Shown: positions 1 through 8,800 of the stretch, one piece after another
How positions within the stretch are numbered: the stretch's first letter is position 1
Layout: every line of letters begins with the position of its first letter
DNA from: Thermoplasmata archaeon
Lineage (GTDB): Archaea; Thermoplasmatota; Thermoplasmata; Lutacidiplasmatales; UBA184
Assembly: GCA_028864975.1 (NCBI GenBank)
Contig: JAGWLG010000004.1
Coordinates: 82,192-146,191, forward strand
Reading direction: 5' to 3'
DNA length: 64,000 nucleotides
Position numbers and translations under genes: made by a program
The notes under the pieces: generated by a model
What the model saw: the letters and a program-made list of their open reading frames with translations, nothing else
What the model was told of the DNA's origin: nothing
Database searches by the model: none

Positions 1-276
1 CGGACACTGGAAGACCTGGACACTGGTCGAGGTGTTGCCGTACTCGTAGCTGAGCGTGAAACTCTGAGTGGCGTTCGGGCCGGGGGCCACGAAGGGCAGT
101 CCCACGGGCGCGCTCGGGACGATCGAATAGGGTACGGGGGTGGTCGTGTTATAGCCGGGGAAGACCCCTCCCGAACCCACCAGCGTCGCGGAACCGGGGT
201 TCACGATGAAGAGGAGCGCGCTGACCACGGCGGCCAGCCACAGGAGCATCCCCAGGTAGACGAAGAAGGCCCTCAT
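1..276 (-). CDS. Small membrane/secreted protein, N-terminal part (runs off window)
   Basis: Not recognised. The reading frame opens with ATG at 276, preceded by a strong GGAGGGAA ribosome site, and runs off the left edge after 92 residues without a stop. The N-terminus has one hydrophobic segment (about residues 3-25), a signal anchor. The rest is a Ser/Thr/Pro/Asn-rich exported-looking stretch with N-x-S/T sites. It lies 31 nt downstream of the ABC permease on the same strand, so it is probably co-transcribed and could be an accessory or periplasmic component of that transporter; that link is inference. Confidence 0.6.
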   Translation of the reverse strand, partial: MRAFFVYLGMLLWLAAVVSALLFIVNPGSATLVGSGGVFPGYNTTTPVPYSIVPSAPVGLPFVAPGPNATQSFTLSYEYGNTSTSVQVFQCP

Positions 277-307
277 GCGCTGCTCTTCCCTCCGGTGCGC
301 TCTAGGC

Positions 308-1591
308 CTACCCCAGCCGGACCCGAGGGTCCAAGATGCCGTAGACCACGTCCACGATGACGTTCGCGACCACAATGATGATCGTGAAGAGGACCGTGCT
401 GGCGAAGATCGTGCTAATGTCGGGAGGAGGTAGGACCGAGTAGGCGAACATCGAACCCACCCCAAAGAGGCCGAACAAGGTCTCGGTCACCGCGAAGCCC
501 CCCAAGAAGGCGGCGAAGGTCAATCCGAGGATCGTCACCGTGACGTTGAGCGAGTTCCGGCCCGCGTGATGCTTGACCACCTGTCGTTCCGGTACCCCCT
601 TGGCGCGGGCTGTCCGGATGAAATCCAGGTTCATCACCTCAAGCATCGAGTTGCGGACGAACCGAAGCAGGGTGGCCACAGATCCGTAAGCGATCGTGAG
701 CGCAGGAATGAGCAGGCGGAGGAAGTGGTCGCCGACCAGGTCCCAGTAGTAGTACTTTCCCCCGGGCATGCCGGGCGCGGGCGCGTGCGACGCGGCGAAG
801 ATGACCCCGTCCAACGTGGGTAACCCTGTAGGTTGTGTGCCCCAGAGAGGATTCGTAAAGTGGGGCTGTCCCGGCGGCATGAGGTTCGAGGTGCCGTTGG
901 AGAAGTGCTGGTAGTAGCACTGGCTCAACGCCGGCGGCCAACTGCCGACGATCTGCTCGTACGCGCTGTTCTCGCAGGCGAAGGCGTTGTTCTGGTCGTA
1001 AGGGTTGGAGACGGTCAGGGCCGAGTAGAGCACCAGGATGATGAGCGCCCCTAGCAAGAAACTGGGAAGGGCGAAGCCACTGAAGGAGAAGACCCGTGTC
1101 CCTTGGTCCAAGGGTCGGTTCCGATGGACGGCGGACTTATTCCCGAGAGGGATGGCGATGGCCAGAATGAGCACGAGGGAGATGGCGGCGAGCTCGATGG
1201 TGTACGGAAGCCAGTTCGACACGAGGGTCATGACCGTACATCCCCCCTGTTGCTGCGAGATATTCATCGAAAAGCAGGGCTTCACCGGGGAGTTCGACGC
1301 CTGCACCATCCCACTATCGTTCGAAACGTAGCCCCACTGACCTGTGAACGTGTGGTAGAGGTAGCGGCCGTACTGGACAGGGGGTGTCTGGTCCAGACCG
1401 CAGATGCGGAGCTCATTGGCGTATTGCGGGGTGCCCGGAGGAGGATACCCCCCTCTGGGAGGAGGGATGCAGGCCGCGATACGCTGACTGACGGGAACCG
1501 CAGAGATGATGATGAACGTGATGGTGACGACCCCGATCAGGACGGGGATCATCAAGAGCAGGCGTCGAAGGAGGAAGACCCAGAGCTTCAC
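308..1591 (-). CDS. Peptide/nickel-type ABC transporter permease (DppB/OppB-like)
   Basis: Inner-membrane permease of the binding-protein-dependent peptide transporter family. It starts with a signal-anchor helix (LWVFLLRRLLLMIPVLIGV, the typical DppB N-terminus). The C-terminal half has the permease fold with the EAA loop around RTARAKGVPERQVVKHH, which docks the ATPase, and ends in the family signature YGILDPRVRLG. About 130 residues of soluble, Cys- and Pro-rich sequence are inserted between helices 1 and 2, longer than in most bacterial DppB. The GTG at 1591 is chosen because GAGGTG lies just upstream and the helix begins at once; the open frame extends to 1723 but without recognisable homology. 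Partner subunits would lie beyond the left edge. Confidence 0.85.
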   Translation of the reverse strand: MKLWVFLLRRLLLMIPVLIGVVTITFIIISAVPVSQRIAACIPPPRGGYPPPGTPQYANELRICGLDQTPPVQYGRYLYHTFTGQWGYVSNDSGMVQASNSPVKPCFSMNISQQQGGCTVMTLVSNWLPYTIELAAISLVLILAIAIPLGNKSAVHRNRPLDQGTRVFSFSGFALPSFLLGALIILVLYSALTVSNPYDQNNAFACENSAYEQIVGSWPPALSQCYYQHFSNGTSNLMPPGQPHFTNPLWGTQPTGLPTLDGVIFAASHAPAPGMPGGKYYYWDLVGDHFLRLLIPALTIAYGSVATLLRFVRNSMLEVMNLDFIRTARAKGVPERQVVKHHAGRNSLNVTVTILGLTFAAFLGGFAVTETLFGLFGVGSMFAYSVLPPPDISTIFASTVLFTIIIVVANVIVDVVYGILDPRVRLG

Positions 1592-1667
1592 GGTCGCACC
1601 TCGATCGGCCTCGGATGCCCTCGAACAGCCTCCAGGCTCTTCACCACCGTGCGAGACTTTCTCGAGG

Positions 1668-1674
1668 TATTTAT
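1668..1674 (-). promoter_or_regulatory. TATA-like box for the ABC permease operon
   Basis: The minus strand reads ATAAATA inside an AT-rich island in otherwise GC-rich DNA. It lies about 80 nt before the GTG start, which would leave a leader of roughly 50 nt; the gene has a Shine-Dalgarno site, consistent with a leadered transcript. Confidence 0.45.
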
Positions 1675-1792
1675 GTATTGGCCACTTTGACCGAGAGAGG
1701 ACGGTGTCGGGCCGACATTGCACCTCGAGATGGGCCTAACGGCGCTCGTTTCAAGTGCGGTCCCGCAGACCCGCACCAAGGACTCCCGGCTC

Positions 1793-2167
1793 CTATAGCA
1801 GCGGGAGGTTCCCGGTGACCCGGTCGATCTGTCCAGCCGTCCCGGGGCCGATCCCCAGGACCGTGCGGGTCCCTGGAGGCACCTCCGTGAGCCCCGCGTC
1901 CTCCACCACCACCGTCGGGATACCCATCGCCTCGGCCTTCTTTCGAAGCGCTTCGAGCTCGGCGATCGTCTCCACCTTGAGGGCGACCTTCTTCTGGCCC
2001 TGCTCGAGCCAGAGGCGGAACTCCCTTCGGCGCCGGACCTTTTCGTCCAGGGAGAGCATCACCGCCGCGTGCGCGACCTGGACGGCGGCCTTCCCCGCCG
2101 AGAGGCCAAGCTCGTGCCGAAGCACGAGGACCATTTTGACGCTGTCTCCGGATGCTCGGTCAGCCAC
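1793..2167 (-). CDS. pth2: Peptidyl-tRNA hydrolase, archaeal/eukaryotic type (Pth2)
   Basis: Cytosolic enzyme that cleaves the ester bond of peptidyl-tRNA released from stalled ribosomes. The 124-residue product fits the family length and shows the Pth2 landmarks: KMVLVLRHELGLSAGKAAVQVAHA near the N-terminus (split here as VLVLRHELGLSAGK then AAVQVAHA), the central QGQKKVALKV strand, and the C-terminal PPGTRTVLGIGP motif. The GTG at 2167 is preferred because GGAGGAG lies 6-7 nt upstream and the start overlaps the TGA of the preceding gene by 8 nt, implying translational coupling. It is the last gene of the SRP54 operon on the minus strand. Confidence 0.92.
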   Translation of the reverse strand: MADRASGDSVKMVLVLRHELGLSAGKAAVQVAHAAVMLSLDEKVRRRREFRLWLEQGQKKVALKVETIAELEALRKKAEAMGIPTVVVEDAGLTEVPPGTRTVLGIGPGTAGQIDRVTGNLPLL

Positions 2168-2714
2168 GAAGCTCCTCCTCCCTCTCCTTCTCCATCCGAC
2201 GGCGCTTATCCCCCAGCTCTTGGAGCTCCGCCTTAAGACGTTCGACATCCCCCGAAGCTCGACCGCTGCGTTGCGCCGTCCGAAGCTCCCGCCGCGCCTC
2301 CCGCTCCCGGCGTGAGAGCGCCTGGAATCGTTCGAGGAGCGGCTCTACGTCCTCCTCCCCAGGCAGCGGGGGCTCGACGAACGAGGGAGCCGGCGGGGGT
2401 TCCGCGCGGTACGCCCCGCGGATCCATCCGAGAGCCAAGAACCCGAGGGCGAAGGTGGCGAGGACCCCCTCCAAGACCGGGTCGGAGGGCGCCGCAGCGA
2501 AGGTCCCGGTGTTCCCGAGCACGAAGCCTACGACGAGGAAGATCGAGAGGCTGGCGACGAACCCCCCCGTGAGGAGCTCCAGCGCATCCATGGTGCCCCG
2601 CGGGCCCTTCCAGCGCTTCTCCGGCCAGAGGGCCTTCATCATCAGGTACCCCGGTGCGAAGAAGAAGAGGGCGAGCGCCCCCAGGGCAAAGATCGGGTTC
2701 ACGGGGGGCACCAT
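2160..2714 (-). CDS. DUF1616-like membrane protein with coiled-coil tail
   Basis: A 184-residue protein. The N-terminus has two hydrophobic segments and the pattern FFFAPGYLMMKALWPEK, resembling the start of archaeal DUF1616 membrane proteins. A second membrane pair follows near residues 50-100. After a Pro-rich linker, residues about 120-184 are strongly charged heptads (LSRREREARRELRTAQ and on to the C-terminus), predicted coiled coil. It sits 50 nt downstream of SRP54 and overlaps pth2, so it is in a translation/secretion operon, but no function is established. The DUF1616 match is by eye and covers only the N-terminal region. Confidence 0.75.
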   Translation of the reverse strand: MVPPVNPIFALGALALFFFAPGYLMMKALWPEKRWKGPRGTMDALELLTGGFVASLSIFLVVGFVLGNTGTFAAAPSDPVLEGVLATFALGFLALGWIRGAYRAEPPPAPSFVEPPLPGEEDVEPLLERFQALSRREREARRELRTAQRSGRASGDVERLKAELQELGDKRRRMEKEREEELRG

Positions 2715-2764
2715 CCCGGGGTCGTTCCTCCGTTATCTCTTCGAGCCGCGGGTGGCGAGCGACC

Positions 2765-4108
2765 TCACGAGGGCTTGGGACCGCCACTCGCGGCGAGCTG
2801 CCGTTCCATGTGGCGCCGGAGCTTGCGGTTGGAGGCGATCCCGTGCGCGGCCCGTTTCGTCTGCTCATAGTACTTGAGCAGGGCTCGCACCTCCTGGGGC
2901 CGGTGGCCGCTCCCCCGAGCGATGCGCTGGACGCGGTCCCCCTTGATGAGCTGAGGGTTCGTCATCTCCTCTTTGGTCATCGAGTCCATGATGACCTTGA
3001 ACGCGGCGAGCCGGGTCTGGGTCTCTTCGACCTGAGCGTCATCGATCTTCGCCTGCGCGAGGCCGGGGATGAGCGACTTGAGCTTCGTGAACGGCCCCAT
3101 CTTCCCGAGCGAGTCCAACTGGACGTAGAACTCCTTGAGCGTGAACTTCCCCGTGAGGAGCGACTCCGCGGCCTTCTCCGCCTCTTCCTTCCCCTCCAGC
3201 GTCTCGAAGCGCTCGAGCAGGGTCTGGATGTCCCCCATCCCCAGGAGCTGAGAGACGAAGCGGGTCGGGTCGAACTTCTCTAGGTCCTCGGCGTGCTCCC
3301 CCACCCCCACGAACAGGATGGGCGCCCCGCTGCGCGCGACCGCCGAGAGCGCGCCACCCCCCTTGGCCGACCCATCGAGCTTCGTCAAGATGACCCCCGT
3401 GAGGCCCACCGCCTTGTGGAAGGCCTCCGCCGACCGGCCCGCGGACTGCCCCATGGCCGCGTCCAGGACGAGGAGGACCTCCTGGGGGTCGAAGGTCTTC
3501 TTGCAGCGCTGGATCTCGGCGACGAGCTCGGCGTCGAGGTTGGACCGACCGGCGGTGTCCAGGATCATCACGTCCGTGGCGGGGAACTTCTCCCGGCCCT
3601 GGGTGGCGATCACCTCGGCCCGCTTCTCCTCCCGGTTCGCGTAGAAGGAAGCGTTGACCTTCTTCGCAAGTTGTTCCAACTGGTCGATGGCCGCCGGACG
3701 ATGGACATCGGCGGCGATGAGGGCGGCCCGGACGCCCTTCTTCTGGAAGAGCCGCGCGAGCTTCGCCGCGGTGGTCGTCTTTCCTTGCCCGAAAAGGCCT
3801 ACCAGCATGATGCGACGCGGACGCATCTCGAAGACGCGGTCCTCGCCCATGATGCGACGGATCTCCTCATAGACGATCCGGACGAGGAAGTCCCGAAGGC
3901 TGGCCCCTGCCGGGGGCTTTTCCTCCTTGGCCCTCGTCTTGACCCGGGTCGTGAGCTCGAGCGCGAGCTGGACGTTCACGTCGGACTGCAGGAGGGCCCG
4001 CTGGATGTCGCGGGAGACCTCGGCCAGAAGCTCTTCGTCGACCGCCCCGCTCTTCGCGATCTTCGCGAGGACATTGCGGAGCGATTTGCCGAGAGAGTCC
4101 AGCACCAT
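2765..4108 (-). CDS. srp54: Signal recognition particle protein SRP54
   Basis: GTPase of the signal recognition particle; it binds signal sequences and 7S RNA and delivers ribosomes to FtsY. The 447 residues contain an N-terminal four-helix bundle, then the G domain: P-loop GLFGQGKTTTAAKLA, ADVHRPAAIDQL, DTAGRS, TKLDGSAKGGGALS. The C-terminal M domain carries the RNA-binding motif (LIKGDRVQRIARGSGHR) and Met-containing helices. Length and order are normal for archaea. The P-loop has Phe-Gly-Gln where most archaea have Gln-Gly-Ser. It heads the minus operon with the membrane protein and pth2. Confidence 0.97.
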   Translation of the reverse strand: MVLDSLGKSLRNVLAKIAKSGAVDEELLAEVSRDIQRALLQSDVNVQLALELTTRVKTRAKEEKPPAGASLRDFLVRIVYEEIRRIMGEDRVFEMRPRRIMLVGLFGQGKTTTAAKLARLFQKKGVRAALIAADVHRPAAIDQLEQLAKKVNASFYANREEKRAEVIATQGREKFPATDVMILDTAGRSNLDAELVAEIQRCKKTFDPQEVLLVLDAAMGQSAGRSAEAFHKAVGLTGVILTKLDGSAKGGGALSAVARSGAPILFVGVGEHAEDLEKFDPTRFVSQLLGMGDIQTLLERFETLEGKEEAEKAAESLLTGKFTLKEFYVQLDSLGKMGPFTKLKSLIPGLAQAKIDDAQVEETQTRLAAFKVIMDSMTKEEMTNPQLIKGDRVQRIARGSGHRPQEVRALLKYYEQTKRAAHGIASNRKLRRHMERQLAASGGPKPS

Positions 4109-4244
4109 GGCTTCGACCTTGGGCCCCCGTCACGGCGGGGGATGCGTTAGAAACGAAGGGACGCCCCTTATCTCTTCTAGGTCGCCCAGGACACTGCCTT
4201 CTGGCACTCCGTGCCACACCAAGGCACGGCCTTCCAGGGGCCCG

Positions 4245-4250
4245 TTATAC
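4245..4250 (+). promoter_or_regulatory. TATA-like box TTATAC for the GltD-like gene
   Basis: TTATAC is centred 23-27 nt upstream of the tandem ATG codons at 4271 and 4274, and there is no Shine-Dalgarno sequence between. This spacing is what a leaderless archaeal transcript needs, and it argues against the longer upstream reading frame. Confidence 0.6.
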
Positions 4251-4270
4251 CTCCCCCCTCCGTGAATCAG

Positions 4271-5770
4271 ATGATGACCGCCGGCACCGAGGCCGCCATC
4301 CCCCCCGCGGTCCCGGCGAAGACGCCCCCGAAGCTCAATCCGGTGCGTGTCCACGTCCCCGAGTCCCCCGTCGAGGAGCGGGTCCATAACTTCGAGGAGA
4401 TCATCCATCCCTACACTCTAGAGGATGCGGTCCTCGAGGCCAAGCGCTGCATCCAGTGCCGTCGTCCTTGGTGCGTCGAGGCCTGCCCGATCTCCCAGGA
4501 CTGCCGCGAGTACATCCTGAAACTTGCCGAGCGCGACTTCGACGGGGCGGCGCGGGTGACGCTCCGGGACGACCCGATGGCCACCACGCTCTGCAAGGTC
4601 TGCTACCATTACTGCGAGGACGCCTGCGTCGTGAAGAAGAAGGGGGTCCCCATCGCCATCCGGCAGCTCAAGCGCTCCTCGCTCGAGCTCGGGAAGAGCG
4701 ATCTCGTCTACGTCGCGCAGAAGCCCAGGGACCAGCGGGTGGCGATCGTCGGCGGGGGCCCTGCCGGGGTCATGGCCGCCTGGGAGCTCGGCATCCGCGG
4801 CTACGGCGTCACGGTCTACGAACAGGAGGAGCTCTTGGGCGGGCTCGTCCTCTCCATCCCGAGCTACCGTGTCACCGACCGGGAGGTCCAGGAGGACCTT
4901 GCGCGCTTCCGCGACCTCGATGTGACCTTCGTGAAGAGCACCAAGGTCGGCGTTACGCTCCCTGCGGAGAAGCTCCTCGAACAGGGGTACGCTGCGGTCC
5001 TTCTGACCCTCGGGACCCCTCTCCATCGGAAGCTCAACATCCCTGGCGAGGACCTCCCGGGGGTCGTCCCGGCCCTCCGCATGCTCCTCGACCTGCACCA
5101 CGGCCGACCCGCCAAAGTGGGGAAGCGGATCATGGTCATCGGGGGTGGGGACGTGGCGATGGATGCGATCCGCTCCTCGGTCCGTCTCTCGCAGGGGGGA
5201 GAGGTCACCTTGGTCTACCGCAGGACGGAGGAGGAGATGCCCGCGGACCGCGAGGAGCTCCTCGGCGCCAAGGAGGAGGGGGTCAAGTTCCTCTGGCAGA
5301 AAGCGCCGGTGCGGATCGTGGGGAGCGACCGCGTGGAGGGCCTCGTGGTCCAACGCGTGGAGCTAGGGCCTCCCGATGCCTCGGGACGCCGGGCCCCCGT
5401 TCTTGTCCCCGGCTCGGAGGAGACCCTTCCGTGCGACACGGTCATCGTCGCCGTTGGCCAGAGATCGGACACGACAGGGTTCGACAGCGACCTCGACCTC
5501 CGGGTCACCGCGCAGGGCTGGGTCGAGGGGAAGGGCCCTGACCTCATGACGGGGGTCGAAGGGGTGTTCGCGGCGGGAGGGAAGTCCGTGGTCTACGCGA
5601 TGGCGGCGGGCATGCGCGCAGCCGAAGCGATCGACGGCTACCTTCGGAAGAAGAAGGGAGAAGCCCCCGCCCCGCGGCCAGATCCCTTCGGCGGGTCGAC
5701 GCCGTTCCACCTTCCCGCGGGATACGCGAAGGCGAACTGGAACCCGAACCCCACGTACGGGAAGGCCTAG
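4271..5770 (+). CDS. NADPH-dependent glutamate synthase small chain-like oxidoreductase (GltD/GltA family)
   Basis: FAD- and NAD(P)H-dependent oxidoreductase with an N-terminal double [4Fe-4S] domain: CIQCRRPWCVEACP and, further on, CKVCYHYCEDAC. Then come an FAD-binding GGGPAG motif, a dipyrimidine-dehydrogenase-like core, a second nucleotide site (VIGGGDVAMDAIRSS), YRRTEEEMPA, and a C-terminal FAD motif ending GVFAAGGKSVVYAMAAGMRAA. The family either partners the GltB large subunit or, in archaea, acts alone or as the alpha subunit of electron-bifurcating NfnB-type enzymes; no large or beta subunit lies nearby, so the substrate is open. The start at 4271 is supported by the TATA spacing. 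Confidence 0.88.
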   Translation: MMTAGTEAAIPPAVPAKTPPKLNPVRVHVPESPVEERVHNFEEIIHPYTLEDAVLEAKRCIQCRRPWCVEACPISQDCREYILKLAERDFDGAARVTLRDDPMATTLCKVCYHYCEDACVVKKKGVPIAIRQLKRSSLELGKSDLVYVAQKPRDQRVAIVGGGPAGVMAAWELGIRGYGVTVYEQEELLGGLVLSIPSYRVTDREVQEDLARFRDLDVTFVKSTKVGVTLPAEKLLEQGYAAVLLTLGTPLHRKLNIPGEDLPGVVPALRMLLDLHHGRPAKVGKRIMVIGGGDVAMDAIRSSVRLSQGGEVTLVYRRTEEEMPADREELLGAKEEGVKFLWQKAPVRIVGSDRVEGLVVQRVELGPPDASGRRAPVLVPGSEETLPCDTVIVAVGQRSDTTGFDSDLDLRVTAQGWVEGKGPDLMTGVEGVFAAGGKSVVYAMAAGMRAAEAIDGYLRKKKGEAPAPRPDPFGGSTPFHLPAGYAKANWNPNPTYGKA

Positions 5771-5814
5771 CCGGCAGGCTACCGTGGAGGGGCAGATAGT
5801 GGCCCCACGCGGCC

Positions 5815-5820
5815 TTATCT
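5815..5820 (+). promoter_or_regulatory. TATA-like box TTATCT for first sedolisin gene
   Basis: CCTTATCTT lies 20-25 nt before ATG 5840 (26-31 nt before the in-frame ATG 5846), with no ribosome-binding site, giving a leaderless arrangement. The same hexamer recurs before pheS, the small CxxC gene and the tRNA. Confidence 0.6.
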
Positions 5821-5839
5821 TGGGAGACGTTCCTCCCCT

Positions 5840-8800
5840 ATGGCGATGGTTGAACGGGAAGGGGGTTCCCCGCGAGTGCGAGGACCCTTCCGTGCGCTTC
5901 TGCGGAACATGAGGCTCTCTCCCAGGGCCGTCGTGGTCTTCGTGGCGCTCGCCTCGCTGGTCGTTTCGACCTGGGCGCTCACTCCCTACCTACCCGTTTC
6001 CGCCGCGAGCGGGACCTTGGACGAGCTCGCCTCCTCCCATGGAGTGCTGCCCTCCTGGCAAGCCGCGCGCGCGATGCACCTCTCCGTGACCGACCCCCTG
6101 GGACTCCTGGGGTACGACGCCGCCACCGTGGAGGGGCTCTCCAACGAGCGGGCCCTGGCGTCGAGCACCCCCGAGACCCTCGGGATCGCGCTCATCCCCC
6201 GCGACCCCGCGGGACTGCAGCAACTGGACCTCGCGGTGAACGAGCCGGGCAGTCCCCTTCTCGGTCACTATCTCACCCCACAGCAGTACCAGGAGCGATT
6301 CGCGCCCACGGTCGCCGCGGAGCAGCAGGTGGAACAGATCCTCCGCGCTGGCGGGTTCACGGTCACCTACGCTTCCGCGGACCGCAGCTTCGTCCAGGTC
6401 GAGGGGACCGCGGGGGCAGCGAACGCGCTGTTCTCGACCGAGCTGGTGGCGGGAACGTACCAGGGCCGCTCGGAGGTCGTCCCTTCGACCGCCCCGACGC
6501 TCCCTTCGTCGCTCTCCCCCTACGTCCTCTCCGTGACCGGGCTTGAGGTGAACGTCGCGCCGTTCTCCTTCGCTCCGCTCTGGTCGCACGCGATCACCCC
6601 CTCCTCCAGCTCGACGTGTCTGCTCACGTGCAGCACGATCTACCCTGACTGGACCCACTTCATGTACGACCTCGACAAGCTCTACAACAACACCGCGAGC
6701 GCGGGGCCCCACTTCGCCCAGACCTCGACGATCGGGATCCTCCTCTGGGGTGGTAGCTACGGGGGCTTCTCTCCCAACGACATCCAGCAGTACGCGCAGG
6801 GGCTCTACTGGGGGCCCCCCTTCACCTACACCCCCTATCCCATCGACGGAGCCGCGCCCCCGGGGCCGAACGCCCCCAGCGACCCGAGCCTGGCCCCCAT
6901 GGAGCTCACGCTGGACATGGAGTGGTCCGAATCCCAGGCCCCCGGCGCTTCGCTCGATGTCGTCTATGTGCCGGAAGGAACCGCGGCAAACAACTACTCC
7001 CCGAACCCGGTGGAGCTCGAGCATGGGATCGCGGTCCTCGTGAACCTCTCGGGGCTCACGGTGATCACGCAATCCTTCGGCGCTCCCGAGGGGGACCAGG
7101 CGTTCCAGAGCTTCTTCGACGCCGAGTTCGTCCACGCGGGCGCTCTCGGGATCTCGGTCTTCGCCGCTTCCGGGGACGATGGCGGATCTACCGGCTCCAT
7201 CTCGAACGGATGCACCCAGAACCCCCAGGTGGACTATCCTGCGGCTTCTCCGTACGCGACCGCGGTGGGCGGCACGGCCCCTACGGTGAACGCGAGCGGA
7301 GGGGGCGGTCCATCGGGGACCGTCGGGGTCGACACCGAATCCGCCTGGCAGTTCAGCGGCGGCGGCTACTCCACCTCCTACGGGCTCCCCCCGTGGCAGC
7401 GCGGCGGGAGCGCGTACGCGACCATCATGACCGCCACGTCGAACGCGGGCGCGCGGGGGGTACCGGACGTGGCAGGCCCGGCGGCCGACAATGCCTTCGT
7501 CTACAACGGGGCCCTCCAGGGAGGGGAGGGCACGAGCTTCGCCTCCCCCTTCTGGGCCGGGCTCACGGCGGAGATGGTCGCGGTCCGCGGCGGGGCGCTC
7601 CTGGGCTGGCTCAACCCGAGGCTCTACGCGCTGGGGGCGGCGCAGGACCAGGGGTCGCTCACCCCCGCTCCGTACCGCGAGATCCTTCAGGGCCAGAACC
7701 CCGGCATGGCGGCGAGCTGTCTCTACTATGCCCAGCCCGGGTGGGACGCGGTGACCGGGTACGGGGCGCCGAAGGACGCGTTCAACCTCTACGCCGACCT
7801 GGTCGCGAACTACATCGACCTCAACATCACCTTCAACCCGGATACGGCCTCCCCCGGGAGCACGGTCACCGTCCGGGTCGCCGCGACGAACAGCACGAAC
7901 GGACAGCCGTTCACCTCCGGGACGATCGACCTCAGGATCTTCTCGCTCCCCCAGACCCTCAAGTCGACGCCGCTGCTCACCGAGACCCAGGTCGCTCTGA
8001 ACTCCCAGGGGACGGGGAGCTTCTCGTACTCGATCGACCTGTTCTACAAGTACGGGCATCTGCTCGCGCAGGCCGAGATCTTCAGCGCTCACTCCGTGGG
8101 GAGCACTTCGAGCATCCTCACGGTGACGCTCCTGGGTTCGTGGTACCAGGCGATCCAACCCCTGCTGGCCCCTCCGTGGAACTACCTGTTCTTCGCGTTG
8201 ATCATGGGTCTCGCGACGGCCCTGGGCTGGGTGCTCGGGCTGAGGGCGCCCAGGCCGATCGGGAGCCCCTCGCCCCTTCGGCGATTGCTTCCCGTCCGCC
8301 GGAGGGCCCCGGTGCGAGGTCCGACCCCGGGACCGCCGGTTCCGGTGTCCTATGCAGGAGGTCTAGGAGGACCGAGGAGGCCGTCCGTCGCTGCGCGACC
8401 GGGCCCTGGCGGCCCCCCGAGGCGCGGCCCCGGCCAACGACCCGCCACCCCGCGCCCATCGGGAGGACCTGCGACCGCGGCGCAGCGAGCGAGGCCGCCG
8501 ACCGCGCCAAGCGGCGCACCGACAGGGGCGCCTCGCTCCATGGAGCGGCCTGCCCCAGGGACGGAAGCGCAGGTCGCCCCCGGGGTGACGATGGTCGTCC
8601 CCCCGAAACCCTCGCCCGCGCCGCCATCACCGGTCGAGACGTCCTCCGAGACACCCCCCGCTCCTTCTCCTACCGCGGCTTCCGACGCGCCTGCCGTTCC
8701 GTTGCCGGAGGATGCCACAGCGCCGCCTCCCGCGGCGACCGAGGGCTCCGCCGGGACCGCGACCGCCACGCCGCCCGAGGTCCCGCCCGAGGCGGTCGCC

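Noticed and set aside
1735..1800. Possible tRNA on the minus strand (CTTGAAA anticodon-like loop)
   Set aside because: The flanking bases do not pair as an anticodon stem and no acceptor or T-arm could be completed.
4418..5353. Long minus-strand frame opposite the GltD-like gene
   Set aside because: Mirror frame caused by strong GC3 bias; the plus-strand frame has unmistakable Fe-S and FAD motifs.
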